Counted from the first letter of the stretch, positions 1-6,775 are shown. The stretch is DNA of 8,057 nucleotides from JBFMAE01 sp040756085 (GCA_040756085.1 JBFMAE010000359.1:1-8057), one strand, 5' to 3'. The notes: generated by a model from the letters alone, not told the origin. Numbers and translations: made by a program.

Positions 1-122
1 AGTAACCCGGGCCTCGATCTATACTAAGTACACCGGACTTTCGCCTCCTTGATTCATCCACATACTTGCGGCTAATCGATTTGCGGCACCATAACTATCT
101 TTGATCCTTATATCGGAGTTCC
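1..122. other. Unassigned left end
   Basis: No coding region or tRNA is supported here. On the minus strand the text contains AGGCGAAAGTCC (complement of 43-54), faintly like the GGTGAAAGTCC element of bacterial group II intron domain I, but no intron boundary, maturase or domain V can be seen inside the window. Confidence 0.2.
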
Positions 123-139
123 AGTTGTTATTGACAACT
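123..139. promoter_or_regulatory. Interrupted palindrome over the -35 box, possible operator
   Basis: AGTTGT (123-128) and ACAACT (134-139) are perfect 6-base inverted arms around a 5-base centre, and the right arm overlaps the -35 hexamer TTGACA. A dimeric repressor bound here would block RNA polymerase. No regulator gene lies in the window, and arms this short can occur by chance. Confidence 0.3.
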
Positions 140-159
140 ATGGACAGATTTAATATAAG
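131..159 (+). promoter_or_regulatory. Sigma70-type promoter of the TAXI TRAP operon
   Basis: TTGACA at 131-136 and TATAAG at 154-159 are separated by exactly 17 bases, matching the housekeeping consensus in all six and five of six positions. Transcription would begin near 166, about 30 bases before the ATG at 197. This also argues against any start codon upstream of about 166. There are no expression data, so this is a sequence match only. Confidence 0.6.
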
Positions 160-196
160 GAGGGGAAATTTTTTACAATTTATGAAAGGAGGTATT

Positions 197-1162
197 ATGA
201 TGAGACGTATATTCACAATAGGAATCATCATGATCTTGGTTTTCGGCGTCTCCTCGGCATGGGCTCAGAAGAAAGAGGTTCGATTGTCCATCGCCACAGG
301 AGGAACAGGAGGAGTCTATTATCCATTAGGTGGGGGAATGGCCAATGTCATATCCAAATACATCCCCTATATTGAGGCAACAGCAGAAGTGACATCCGCT
401 TCTGTGGACAACTGCCTTCTAGTGGGTGCGGGGAAGGCAGACTTAGCCTTGATCATGGCTGATGTGGGATGGGATGCCTATCAGGGAAAGGGGAAATTTA
501 AGAAAAGTGAACCTCTGAGGACCGTAGCAGTTCTTTATCCAAATAACATGCATATTGTAACCATAGAAGGGACTGGTATTGAGAAGGTGAGCGATCTGAG
601 GGGGAAAAGGGTTTCGACGGGTTCCCCCGGGAGTGGAACCGAGGTGAAGGCCCTGAGGGTTTTGGAGGCTTATGGATTGAATCCGGACAAGGATATGACA
701 CGGGATAGATTGGGTGCTTCTGAATCAGCCGGTGCGTTAAAAGATAGGAAGATTGACGCTTACTTCTGGGATGGAGGTCTTCCGACTGCATCTGTTACCG
801 ATCTTGGAGCCACCCCAGGGATCAAGATCAAACTCATTGGCCATGAGGATGCAATTCCTAAGATGAGAAAAAAGTATGGGCCACTCTATGTAAAGGGAAT
901 TATCCCTGCAAAGACTTATCCTGGACAGGATGTGGATGTTCCGATGGCGGTGGTATGGAATATCCTCGTCTGTCATGAAAAGATGAAGGGGGATATCGCA
1001 TATGATATCGTGAAGACTCTCTTCGATCATAAACCGGAGTTAGTGACTGTCCATAGGGAAGCCAGATGGTTGTCATTGGAACCCCAAGTTGGAGGTTCTC
1101 CCTTTCCATTCCATCCTGGTGCACTTCGATATTTTAAAGAGAAAGGATTGAAGATCGAATAA
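197..1162 (+). CDS. TAXI family TRAP transporter solute-binding protein
   Basis: This is the periplasmic binding protein of a tripartite ATP-independent (TRAP) uptake system of the TAXI class; it captures a small organic anion and delivers it to the membrane permease. The 321-aa product starts with a signal peptide: basic MMRR, a hydrophobic stretch at residues 5-19, and probable cleavage after AWA (21-23). Family hallmarks follow: ATGGTGGVYYPLGGGMA at 33-49, VSTGSPGSGTE at 139-149, and a C-terminal PFHPGALRYFKEKG at 304-317. I chose the ATG at 197 because AAAGGAGGT (185-193) lies just upstream and the signal peptide begins there; a second ATG follows directly at 200. Upstream in-frame starts lie before or at the predicted promoter. 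It is first in an operon with the DUF1850 and permease genes. The ligand cannot be deduced; glutamate-like and C4-dicarboxylate ligands are known for some relatives. Confidence 0.93.
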   Translation: MMRRIFTIGIIMILVFGVSSAWAQKKEVRLSIATGGTGGVYYPLGGGMANVISKYIPYIEATAEVTSASVDNCLLVGAGKADLALIMADVGWDAYQGKGKFKKSEPLRTVAVLYPNNMHIVTIEGTGIEKVSDLRGKRVSTGSPGSGTEVKALRVLEAYGLNPDKDMTRDRLGASESAGALKDRKIDAYFWDGGLPTASVTDLGATPGIKIKLIGHEDAIPKMRKKYGPLYVKGIIPAKTYPGQDVDVPMAVVWNILVCHEKMKGDIAYDIVKTLFDHKPELVTVHREARWLSLEPQVGGSPFPFHPGALRYFKEKGLKIE

Positions 1163-1642
1163 TTGAAACAGAAGCATTGGCCCTTCCTGACATTGATTGG
1201 ATTACTGGTCGTGTCGGGAGGGGTTTTTCTTTTTAAGAGGATAGACGTCCTCTATTTGGAGAATATGGATCACTCGGGGGCGATTCAGATACGGATCGCC
1301 TCCTCTGAGCCATTTTCCATGTTCTATATTCATTCCATCTACAAAGAACCTGTCATTGAGGAATTCCGGGTAGACAAAAAGTCCATTTTTCTTAGGGGAG
1401 TGAGAACGAAAAGCCCTGCGGTCATGGAATATTATGGGTTTGAGAATACGAAAGAATTTCATCCGATGAATCTGAGGTTAGGGGCCATTTTTATTATCCG
1501 AAGGGAGATGGGGGAAGGGCAGGGATTGATTGTCAGAGACAGAAAGATCTATTTAAGTGAGATTGGAGAAAGAGGAGATCGAATTCAAGTAAGAGTGGAG
1601 TCAATGTCTCTGGGGAGATATCTTTTCTCAATTTGGTTTTAA
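1163..1642 (+). CDS. DUF1850 domain protein of the TAXI TRAP operon
   Basis: A 159-aa protein with a probable N-terminal membrane anchor (residues 6-24, hydrophobic, no obvious cleavage site) and an extracytoplasmic domain resembling DUF1850. The strongest match is FSMFYIHSIYKEPVIEEF at 51-68, like the family's F-x-x-x-Y-x-H-S-x-x-x-x-P-V-x-E-x-F block, followed by an RTKSPAVMEYYG segment at 81-92. DUF1850 proteins have no known activity but recur between TAXI binding proteins and fused TRAP permeases, which is the arrangement here; an accessory role in transport is inferred. The start is TTG, directly abutting the stop of the binding-protein gene. The only Shine-Dalgarno-like string (AAAGGA, 1142-1147) is about 15 bases away, so translation probably depends on coupling to the upstream gene. 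The product ends with a short hydrophobic tail (LGRYLFSIWF). Confidence 0.75.
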   Translation: MKQKHWPFLTLIGLLVVSGGVFLFKRIDVLYLENMDHSGAIQIRIASSEPFSMFYIHSIYKEPVIEEFRVDKKSIFLRGVRTKSPAVMEYYGFENTKEFHPMNLRLGAIFIIRREMGEGQGLIVRDRKIYLSEIGERGDRIQVRVESMSLGRYLFSIWF

Positions 1643-1657
1643 GGTGTTCCTCCTTTT

Positions 1658-1724
1658 TGTCATTCCTGCAAAAGCAGGAATCCATGTCTTTTTTGCCTGG
1701 ATTCCCGTTTTCACGGGAATGACA
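1658..1724. repeat. Palindromic intergenic repeat of the 'GTCATTCCcG' type
   Basis: Outer arms TGTCATTCC (1658-1666) and GGAATGACA (1716-1724) are perfect inverted copies. Inside are two hairpins: ATTCCTGC/GCAGGAAT (1662-1669 with 1674-1681, 4-base loop) and ATTCCCGT/ACGGGAAT (1701-1708 with 1713-1720, 4-base loop). GGAATCCA (1677-1684) can also pair with TGGATTCC (1698-1705). Read on the minus strand, the start gives the conceptual peptide CHSRENGNP, a familiar signature of dispersed repeats often mis-annotated as small genes. It fills most of the gap between the DUF1850 and permease genes. It could be a non-autonomous mobile repeat, and the transcript would fold strongly here. Confidence 0.75.
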
Positions 1725-1756
1725 GGACACAGGGCAAGTTTTTATTGAGGCAACCC

Positions 1757-3718
1757 ATGGAAGAGGAAAAGAAAAGAGTAGATCAAGAGGGCGTCATTAC
1801 AGAAGAAGCCCTCAAAGAAGCAGAAAAATATATCGAAGAAGAGGAAGGGCCTTCCCGGCGTCTTACGGGGAGGATGGACATTTTCATCACAGCGGTAGCA
1901 GTGGTGATGTCACTTATCCACCTTTATGCGGCCATCGGCATCATCATGACCCAGGTACTCAGAGGGATCCATGTGATGTTCGTCCTCTTCCTCTCTTTTC
2001 TCGTCTTCCCATCCTTCAACCGATTTAAAAATCGGGTTATTTGGTATGACTTTCTTCTCGCCCTTCTCGGCATTGCCGTGATTATCTATATGTTGGTTGA
2101 CTTTGAAGATTTTATCTACCGATCTGTTGTTCCAAATTTCTGGGATAAGTTCTTTGGAGTCATCCTGATCCTATTGATCCTGGAGGCGACCCGGAGGACA
2201 ACGGGCTGGATCATGCCTGTGATCGTCATCGCTTTTCTCGTTTATGCCTTTATTGGACCGCAGCTTCCAAAGCCCTGGACTCATCGGGGATATGACATCG
2301 ATCGCCTTGTGGGTCATATGTATATGACCCTTGAAGGGATCTTCGGTGTCCCGATCGATGTGTCATCGACCTTCATCATCCTCTTCACCATTTGGGGTGC
2401 TTTTTTAGAATTCTCGGGGGCCGGAAAGTTCTTTATCGACTTCTCTTTTGCGGCGATGGGGGGAAAGGCAACCGGTGCTGGCCGGACCGTCACGCTGGCC
2501 TCTTTCCTTCTCGGGGGGCCTTCCGGAAGTGGTGTGGCAACAACGGTCACTTTGGGATCGGTGGCTTATCCCATGCTGGCCAAGGCAGGCTATAGCAGGG
2601 ATGCAGCCGGTGGGCTTCTCTCTGCTGGAGGGATCGGGGCGATTCTTTCTCCTCCTGTCTTAGGAGCCGCTGCCTTTCTCATCGCTGAATTCTTGAAGAT
2701 CTCCTATTTGGATGTGATCATCATGGCCTCCATTCCAACCTGTCTTTATTATTGGTCCATCTTTTTGATGGTGGAGCTGGATGCAAAAAAGTTCGGGGTA
2801 AAAGAGATTGCTTTCGATAGGACCTATAGTTTGTGGCAGCTCACCTACCTCTACGGATTCCACTTCGTCTCTCTCATTGCCATTGTGGTGATCATGGTGA
2901 TCGGTTTTACGCCCATCATGGCGGTCTTCTGGGCCACGGTGATCACCTTTGCACTCAGTTTTATCAGGAAGGACACGGGTCTTTATCCAAAGAAGTTAAT
3001 CAAGGCGTTGAGGGGAGGCTCGATCGGGGTTCTGACGGTTGCTACCACCTGCGCAGCGGCCGGGATCATCGTGGGGGTGGTGACCCTGACGGGTCTGGGG
3101 TTAAAGTTCAGTTCGATCATGATTGCCTACGCCGGAGGAAGTGTTTTCTTAACAGCAGTCTATACAGCCCTCATTGTCTGGGTGGTTGGGCTGGCTGTTC
3201 CGGTTACGGCTTCTTACATTATCTGTGCGGTGATTGCTGCACCTGCATTGATTCAATTGGGGGTTCCAGATTTTGCCGCCCACATGTTCGTTTTCTACTA
3301 TGCGATTCTTTCAGAGGTCTCTCCGCCGACGGCCCTTTCCTGTTTTGCCGCTTCGGCCTTAACCAAAGGGAACCCTTATAAGACGACTATATATGCGTGG
3401 AAGTATACCCTGCCCGCCTTTATCGTGCCATTCATGTTCACCCTTGACCCTAAGGGCATCGGTATTCTGCTGAAAGGACCGGCTATGGATATCATTTGGA
3501 CAACCATCACTGCCTTTATTGGACTTGCTGCACTGGCAGGAGGGGTGGAGAACTGGTTTTTTAAGAAGACAACAATATATGAACGCCTCATGCTCATTGG
3601 GGCAGGGTTGCTGTTGGTCTATCCGATTGCTATATACGATGCGATCGGGTTTGGTTTGGTGGCCTTAGTGATCATCTCACAAAAATTGAGAAGAGATGCT
3701 GAAACGATACTGAAATAA
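1757..3718 (+). CDS. TRAP transporter fused permease (4TM/12TM, TAXI type)
   Basis: The inner-membrane permease of the TRAP system, with the small (DctQ-like) and large (DctM-like) subunits fused in one 653-aa chain; it imports the ligand delivered by the binding protein using an ion gradient. An acidic, soluble N-terminus (residues 1-38, rich in Glu) precedes many hydrophobic segments from about residue 41 to the C-terminus. The DctM-like core shows LLGGPSGSGVATTVTLGS (251-268), AYPMLAKAGYS (270-280) and SAGGIGAILSPPVLGAAAF (289-307), corresponding to the conserved SGS-A and G-x-x-x-PP blocks of TRAP large subunits. The ATG at 1757 was preferred over an in-frame TTG at 1745 because GAGG (1747-1750) sits six bases before it. 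It is third in the operon after a 114-base gap holding a palindromic repeat. Length and layout fit the fused family; substrate unknown. Confidence 0.93.
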   Translation: MEEEKKRVDQEGVITEEALKEAEKYIEEEEGPSRRLTGRMDIFITAVAVVMSLIHLYAAIGIIMTQVLRGIHVMFVLFLSFLVFPSFNRFKNRVIWYDFLLALLGIAVIIYMLVDFEDFIYRSVVPNFWDKFFGVILILLILEATRRTTGWIMPVIVIAFLVYAFIGPQLPKPWTHRGYDIDRLVGHMYMTLEGIFGVPIDVSSTFIILFTIWGAFLEFSGAGKFFIDFSFAAMGGKATGAGRTVTLASFLLGGPSGSGVATTVTLGSVAYPMLAKAGYSRDAAGGLLSAGGIGAILSPPVLGAAAFLIAEFLKISYLDVIIMASIPTCLYYWSIFLMVELDAKKFGVKEIAFDRTYSLWQLTYLYGFHFVSLIAIVVIMVIGFTPIMAVFWATVITFALSFIRKDTGLYPKKLIKALRGGSIGVLTVATTCAAAGIIVGVVTLTGLGLKFSSIMIAYAGGSVFLTAVYTALIVWVVGLAVPVTASYIICAVIAAPALIQLGVPDFAAHMFVFYYAILSEVSPPTALSCFAASALTKGNPYKTTIYAWKYTLPAFIVPFMFTLDPKGIGILLKGPAMDIIWTTITAFIGLAALAGGVENWFFKKTTIYERLMLIGAGLLLVYPIAIYDAIGFGLVALVIISQKLRRDAETILK

Positions 3719-3725
3719 ATTCAGC

Positions 3726-3770
3726 ACAAGGTTCATGACAATTAGAAGGTTTTTACAATGTCACCCTTGT
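3726..3770. terminator. Weak nested inverted repeat between convergent genes
   Basis: ACAAGG (3726-3731) pairs with CCTTGT (3765-3770), and inside it TGACA (3736-3740) pairs with TGTCA (3759-3763), with unpaired bases between. It lies in the 60-base gap where the permease and YbaK-type genes converge, so it may end transcription from one or both sides. The T-rich run falls inside the loop rather than after the stem, so it is not a canonical intrinsic terminator. Confidence 0.25.
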
Positions 3771-3778
3771 TTCAGGGC

Positions 3779-4249
3779 TCATAGGTGAACGCTAAAATCC
3801 CCCACGTTGGGATTCACCAACCGAGCATAGTCGCTAAACTTAATCTTCAAGGTTTCCACATGGGTTCCCGCCTGAAAGACGATCGATTCATTTTCTGTAA
3901 GGATTTGATCCACCCATACCTCTAAATTATAAAGGTTGCCAAAGGGAGGCATGGCTCCGACCTCACAGTCAGGGAAGAGATCTTCAAACTCCTTCTCTTT
4001 CAAAATTCCGACTTTCTTGCAATTGAGTGCAACTTTCAATTTTTTCATCTCGACCCGATAACTGGCAGGCAGGACCAGCATCACCTTCTTCCCGTTAGCC
4101 TTCACCATCACCACCTTTGCCATTTCTTTTCCAGGAACATGCTGGGTCGCCGCGATCTCCTGAGCTGTATAAACCGGTGAATGGACCCCAATTTCATATC
4201 GGATCTTATTCTCTTCTAAATAGTCATTCAATTTCTTTAAAATCGTCAT
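3779..4249 (-). CDS. YbaK/EbsC-type aminoacyl-tRNA deacylase
   Basis: A 156-aa stand-alone protein of the YbaK/ProX editing superfamily, which hydrolyses misacylated tRNAs in the cytoplasm as a proofreading step. Visible landmarks are a helical N-terminus (ILKKLNDYLEENKI), Lys45 in EMAKVVMVK (42-50), the position of the conserved functional lysine of this superfamily, the VGAMPPFG turn (97-104) matching the G-x-x-x-P region, and a C-terminal AGTHVETLKIKFSDYARL (127-144). The ATG at 4249 follows GGAGGTGA about five bases upstream; an in-frame ATG at 4303 would add 18 residues outside the fold and lacks a good ribosome site. Which mischarged tRNA it clears (Ala-tRNA-Pro, Cys-tRNA-Pro or another) cannot be read from sequence. 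It appears to be a single-gene transcript with its own promoter. Confidence 0.87.
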   Translation of the reverse strand: MTILKKLNDYLEENKIRYEIGVHSPVYTAQEIAATQHVPGKEMAKVVMVKANGKKVMLVLPASYRVEMKKLKVALNCKKVGILKEKEFEDLFPDCEVGAMPPFGNLYNLEVWVDQILTENESIVFQAGTHVETLKIKFSDYARLVNPNVGDFSVHL

Positions 4250-4267
4250 ACCGATCACCTCCATTCC

Positions 4268-4282
4268 TTCCCCGAAGGGGAA
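4268..4282. promoter_or_regulatory. Small hairpin in the leader of the deacylase gene
   Basis: TTCCCC (4268-4273) and GGGGAA (4277-4282) form a perfect 6-bp stem with a 3-base loop in the predicted 5' leader, roughly 20 bases upstream of the deacylase ATG and close to its Shine-Dalgarno. It could modulate ribosome access. No known riboswitch class is recognised. Confidence 0.25.
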
Positions 4283-4326
4283 ATATTCACCAACCTCATG
4301 CATCCATGGCTCCGCTTTCCAAAAAT

Positions 4327-4355
4327 ATTATACGCCGAATTCAAAGGAATGTTAA
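4327..4355 (-). promoter_or_regulatory. Sigma70-type promoter of the deacylase gene
   Basis: On the minus strand, TTAACA (4355-4350) and a perfect TATAAT (4332-4327) are separated by 17 bases. The expected start near 4320 leaves a leader of about 70 bases before the ATG at 4249. Confidence 0.6.
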
Positions 4356-4441
4356 CAAGATTGCCAAATCCCTTCTCCCTCATCACTGAAGGATTACCCG
4401 AAGAATTTGATTCCAGCGGGGGGATGTATTAAAAATAGTTC

Positions 4442-5485
4442 ATGATGAAGGCCTTGCAACACTCTCTTGTTCTCGTCATCATCTCCATCTTACTGACCGG
4501 CTGTGGAAATTTTCTCTATCTCTCCAAACTGGGATGGCATCAGAGCTTTATCACCTTTCACAGCGTCCCCGTCCAGGAGATTTTAGAGGATGAACAGACG
4601 GATGCCGAGATGAAGAAAAAGATTCGCTTCATTCAGGAGGTGAAACGATACGGCGAAGAGAGACTGGGGCTCACGAGGACAAAGAGCTATTCAAAATTTT
4701 TCGAAGTCAAAGGCCCTGTTCTATATATCATCACCGCTTCTGAAAAAGATCGTCTTCACCTCCACAGCTGGAACTTTCCCATTGTTGGCAAGGTGACCTA
4801 TAAAAGTTTTTTCACCCGGGAAGGGGTTCTGAAAGAGGAAGAATTTCTCAAAGGGAAAGGGCTTGACACCTTTGTCCAACAGGTCGGTGCCTACAGCACG
4901 CTCGGGTGGCTGAAAGACCCCATCTTTTCCTCCATGCTGGAATGGGATAAGGCAACCCTGGCCAATCTCATCCTCCATGAAATGACCCATGCAACAATCT
5001 TTTTTAAAGGTAATACCGATTTGAATGAGCAGGTGGCGACCTTCATCGGGAATCGAGGAGCCATCAATTTCTTAGGTAAGAAATATGGCCATGGATCGAA
5101 GGAGGTGATTGAGGCAACTCATAACCAGGAGGATGACCTTCTTTTCTCTAAGTGGATCAATCAATCCTGTCAGCGATTATCGACTTTCTATGCGAAAGAG
5201 ATTTCCAGAGAGGGAAAATTGAAAGGGAGGGAGAAGATATTTCAATCTATCAAGGAAGAATTCAGGGAGATAAAAGGCCAGCTTAAAACAGACTGTTATA
5301 AAGATTTCGAAAAGATTAACCTCAATAATGCGGTCCTCCTGGCCTATCGCCGATATTTTCACCATCTTGAAAAGTTTGAAGTCCTTTGCAAAAATCTGGG
5401 AGAAGATCTGAAACGGGTTGTTGAATTTTTTAAGAGGATTCAGGCATCAGGAGATCAAAAAGCGCTGGCTTCTTTGATGGAGTAG
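4442..5485 (+). CDS. Lipoprotein of the putative aminopeptidase family (PF10023-like)
   Basis: A 347-aa protein with a lipoprotein signal: hydrophobic residues 8-19 and lipobox LLTGC (17-21), so Cys21 should be lipidated and the protein anchored to a membrane facing the periplasm. The mature part resembles the predicted aminopeptidase family PF10023/COG4324, with a GAYSTLGWLKDPIFSSML segment (149-166), the zinc-binding HEMTH (179-183) and NEQVATFIG (195-203), whose Glu196 is placed to be the third metal ligand. This looks like a gluzincin-type metallopeptidase; the natural substrate is unknown and 'aminopeptidase' is a family prediction. The start codon is the first of two consecutive ATGs; no good Shine-Dalgarno is visible (the G-run at 4418-4423 is about 18 bases away), so translation may be weak. 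It is divergent from the deacylase gene and convergent with the inositol-phosphate synthase gene, apparently monocistronic. Confidence 0.82.
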   Translation: MMKALQHSLVLVIISILLTGCGNFLYLSKLGWHQSFITFHSVPVQEILEDEQTDAEMKKKIRFIQEVKRYGEERLGLTRTKSYSKFFEVKGPVLYIITASEKDRLHLHSWNFPIVGKVTYKSFFTREGVLKEEEFLKGKGLDTFVQQVGAYSTLGWLKDPIFSSMLEWDKATLANLILHEMTHATIFFKGNTDLNEQVATFIGNRGAINFLGKKYGHGSKEVIEATHNQEDDLLFSKWINQSCQRLSTFYAKEISREGKLKGREKIFQSIKEEFREIKGQLKTDCYKDFEKINLNNAVLLAYRRYFHHLEKFEVLCKNLGEDLKRVVEFFKRIQASGDQKALASLME

Positions 5486-5510
5486 GGAACGGTTTGAGAC
5501 CGTTCCCTAC
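5482..5510. terminator. Perfect 12-bp hairpin between convergent genes
   Basis: GTAGGGAACGGT (5482-5493) and ACCGTTCCCTAC (5499-5510) form a perfect stem with a 5-base loop, spanning the 30-base gap between convergent stop codons; the TAG stop of the lipoprotein gene lies inside the left arm. It may terminate transcription from both sides. There is no T-tract on either strand, so it may instead be a dispersed GTAGGG...CCCTAC-type palindrome, or act by Rho or RNA protection. Confidence 0.5.
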
Positions 5511-5527
5511 CTCTGTTACCGTTCCCT
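5499..5527. repeat. Direct repeat of ACCGTTCCCT
   Basis: ACCGTTCCCT occurs at 5499-5508 and again at 5518-5527, 19 bases apart. The second copy encodes, on the minus strand, the last three codons (Arg-Glu-Arg) and the first base of the stop of the inositol-phosphate synthase. Either copy can pair with the inverted copy AGGGAACGGT at 5484-5493. Confidence 0.7.
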
Positions 5528-6628
5528 CTTCCCTTCAATGAACTCATCCACCATGGCTTTGGCCTGATTATCAGGAAATTGTTCGAGAGGATGTTTCATC
5601 GCGTAGGCGGAGATGGAGAGGAGAGGACCGCCGATTCCCCGATTGCGTGCAATCTGGCAACACCGAATGGCATCAATGGTCATCCCACCACTGTTGGGTG
5701 AATCCTCTACAGAGAGTCTCAATTCGAGGTTCAATGGAACTTCTCCAAATCCTCTTCCTTCCATCCGGAGGAAACAGACCTTGTTGTCATTCTGCCAGGG
5801 GACATAATCGGAAGGGCCGATGTGAATATTTTCCGGCTCCAGGGGGATATCCAGTATGGATTGAATCGCCTCTGTTTTGGAGATTCGTTTATTCTTTAGT
5901 CGATTTCGATTGAGCATATTGAGGAAATCGGTATTGCCACCTGTATTGATCTGATAGGTTCGGTCCAGCCGCACCCCACGATCCTCAAAGAGTTTCACCA
6001 AAGCACGATGGATGATGGTTGCACCCATCTGGGACTTGACATCGTCCCCGACAGCGGGGATGCCCTTTTCTTCAAACCGTTTTGCCCACTGCTTGTCGGA
6101 AACGATGAAACTGGGCATACAGTTGATAAAACTCGCTCCTGTATTCAGACAGGCCTCAGCATAGAATGCCGTAGCCTGATCAGAACCTACCGGAAGGTAA
6201 TTGAGAAGGATATCCACCCCGGAATCTCTGAGGATCTTCTCCACATTACAGGGTTTTTCATTTGCTATGATAAATCTGCGGTCCTCAGGGTAATCCTTCA
6301 TATGTTCGGAAACCCCGTCCAGCACATTCCCCATCGATACAACCACTCCTGAATCGTTCAGGTTAGGGAAGATGATTTTGGTGCAATTGGGCTTGGCAAA
6401 GAGGGCCTCTTTGAGGGGTTTCCCCACTTTTCTCCGATCGATATCGAAAGCTGCCGCCACCTGAATATCCCACGGTTTGTAGCCTCCGATATCCAGATGC
6501 ATCAAACCCAGGGCTTCAAATTTCGAATTCTTCTGACTGCTTTCTCTGTAAAATTCAATCCCCTGGACGAGGGCACTGGCACAGTTTCCGACACCCACAA
6601 TAGCAATTTGGATCGAGTTCTTTTTCAT
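5516..6628 (-). CDS. Inositol-3-phosphate synthase (myo-inositol-1-phosphate synthase)
   Basis: A 370-aa NAD-dependent enzyme that converts D-glucose 6-phosphate to 1D-myo-inositol 3-phosphate, the first step toward inositol, inositol phospholipids or inositol-derived solutes. The N-terminal Rossmann motif reads IAIVGVGNCASALVQG (8-23). Conserved blocks follow in family order: NYLPVGSDQATAFYAEA (143-159), GDDVKSQMGATIIHR (194-208), NTGGNTDFLNM (228-238), KNKRISKTEAI (245-255, with likely active-site lysines), IGPSDYVPWQNDNK (270-283) and SVEDSPNSGGMTIDAIRC (306-323). Length matches the short bacterial/archaeal form rather than the ~500-residue eukaryotic one. The ATG at 6628 begins right before the Rossmann strand; an AGG lies 11 bases upstream. 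It is transcribed divergently from the deoxyhypusine-synthase-like gene. No inositol monophosphatase or phosphatidylinositol synthase lies in the window, so the end product is open. Confidence 0.93.
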   Translation of the reverse strand: MKKNSIQIAIVGVGNCASALVQGIEFYRESSQKNSKFEALGLMHLDIGGYKPWDIQVAAAFDIDRRKVGKPLKEALFAKPNCTKIIFPNLNDSGVVVSMGNVLDGVSEHMKDYPEDRRFIIANEKPCNVEKILRDSGVDILLNYLPVGSDQATAFYAEACLNTGASFINCMPSFIVSDKQWAKRFEEKGIPAVGDDVKSQMGATIIHRALVKLFEDRGVRLDRTYQINTGGNTDFLNMLNRNRLKNKRISKTEAIQSILDIPLEPENIHIGPSDYVPWQNDNKVCFLRMEGRGFGEVPLNLELRLSVEDSPNSGGMTIDAIRCCQIARNRGIGGPLLSISAYAMKHPLEQFPDNQAKAMVDEFIEGKRER

Positions 6629-6678
6629 AAGGGTTTAACCTTTCCAGTCACATTCCCAATTTCTTCTAAGACAATCTA

Positions 6679-6705
6679 ATTATCGTATTTCGTCTCAATT
6701 GTCAA
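6679..6705 (-). promoter_or_regulatory. Promoter of the inositol-3-phosphate synthase gene
   Basis: On the minus strand, a perfect TTGACA (6705-6700) is followed after 15 bases by GATAAT (6684-6679), five of six to the -10 consensus. The leader to the ATG at 6628 would be about 44 bases. The 15-base spacer is shorter than usual, which often goes with weaker or activator-dependent promoters. Confidence 0.5.
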
Positions 6706-6748
6706 GAAATTTGGAAAGAAGGATGTTCCAGAAGGGTCACCATTTTTC

Positions 6749-6775
6749 TTGACTTATCTGTTTATATTTGATAAC
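6749..6775 (+). promoter_or_regulatory. Promoter of the deoxyhypusine-synthase-like gene
   Basis: TTGACT (6749-6754), a 15-base spacer and GATAAC (6770-6775) mirror the layout of the divergent promoter, and both -35 boxes are preceded by TTTC. Transcription would start near 6782, which excludes the TTG at 6768 as start and favours the ATG at 6810. Confidence 0.4.

Noticed and set aside
101..196. N-terminal extension of the binding protein to ATG 101
   Set aside because: The predicted promoter lies inside it, the extension would precede a normal signal peptide, and the best Shine-Dalgarno is immediately before 197.
19..231. Minus-strand 70-residue frame at the left end
   Set aside because: It runs over the promoter and start of the transporter operon, and its composition is that of AT-rich non-coding DNA.
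1533..1730. Minus-strand 65-residue reading frame starting MSCHSRENGNP
   Set aside because: Its start is the conceptual translation of the palindromic repeat and the remainder runs antisense over the DUF1850 gene end; this is a well-known spurious gene pattern.
2833..3381. Plus-strand 182-residue frame within the permease gene
   Set aside because: It overlaps the permease in another frame, is rich in Cys, His and Gly without domain-like patterns, and the permease frame carries clear family motifs.
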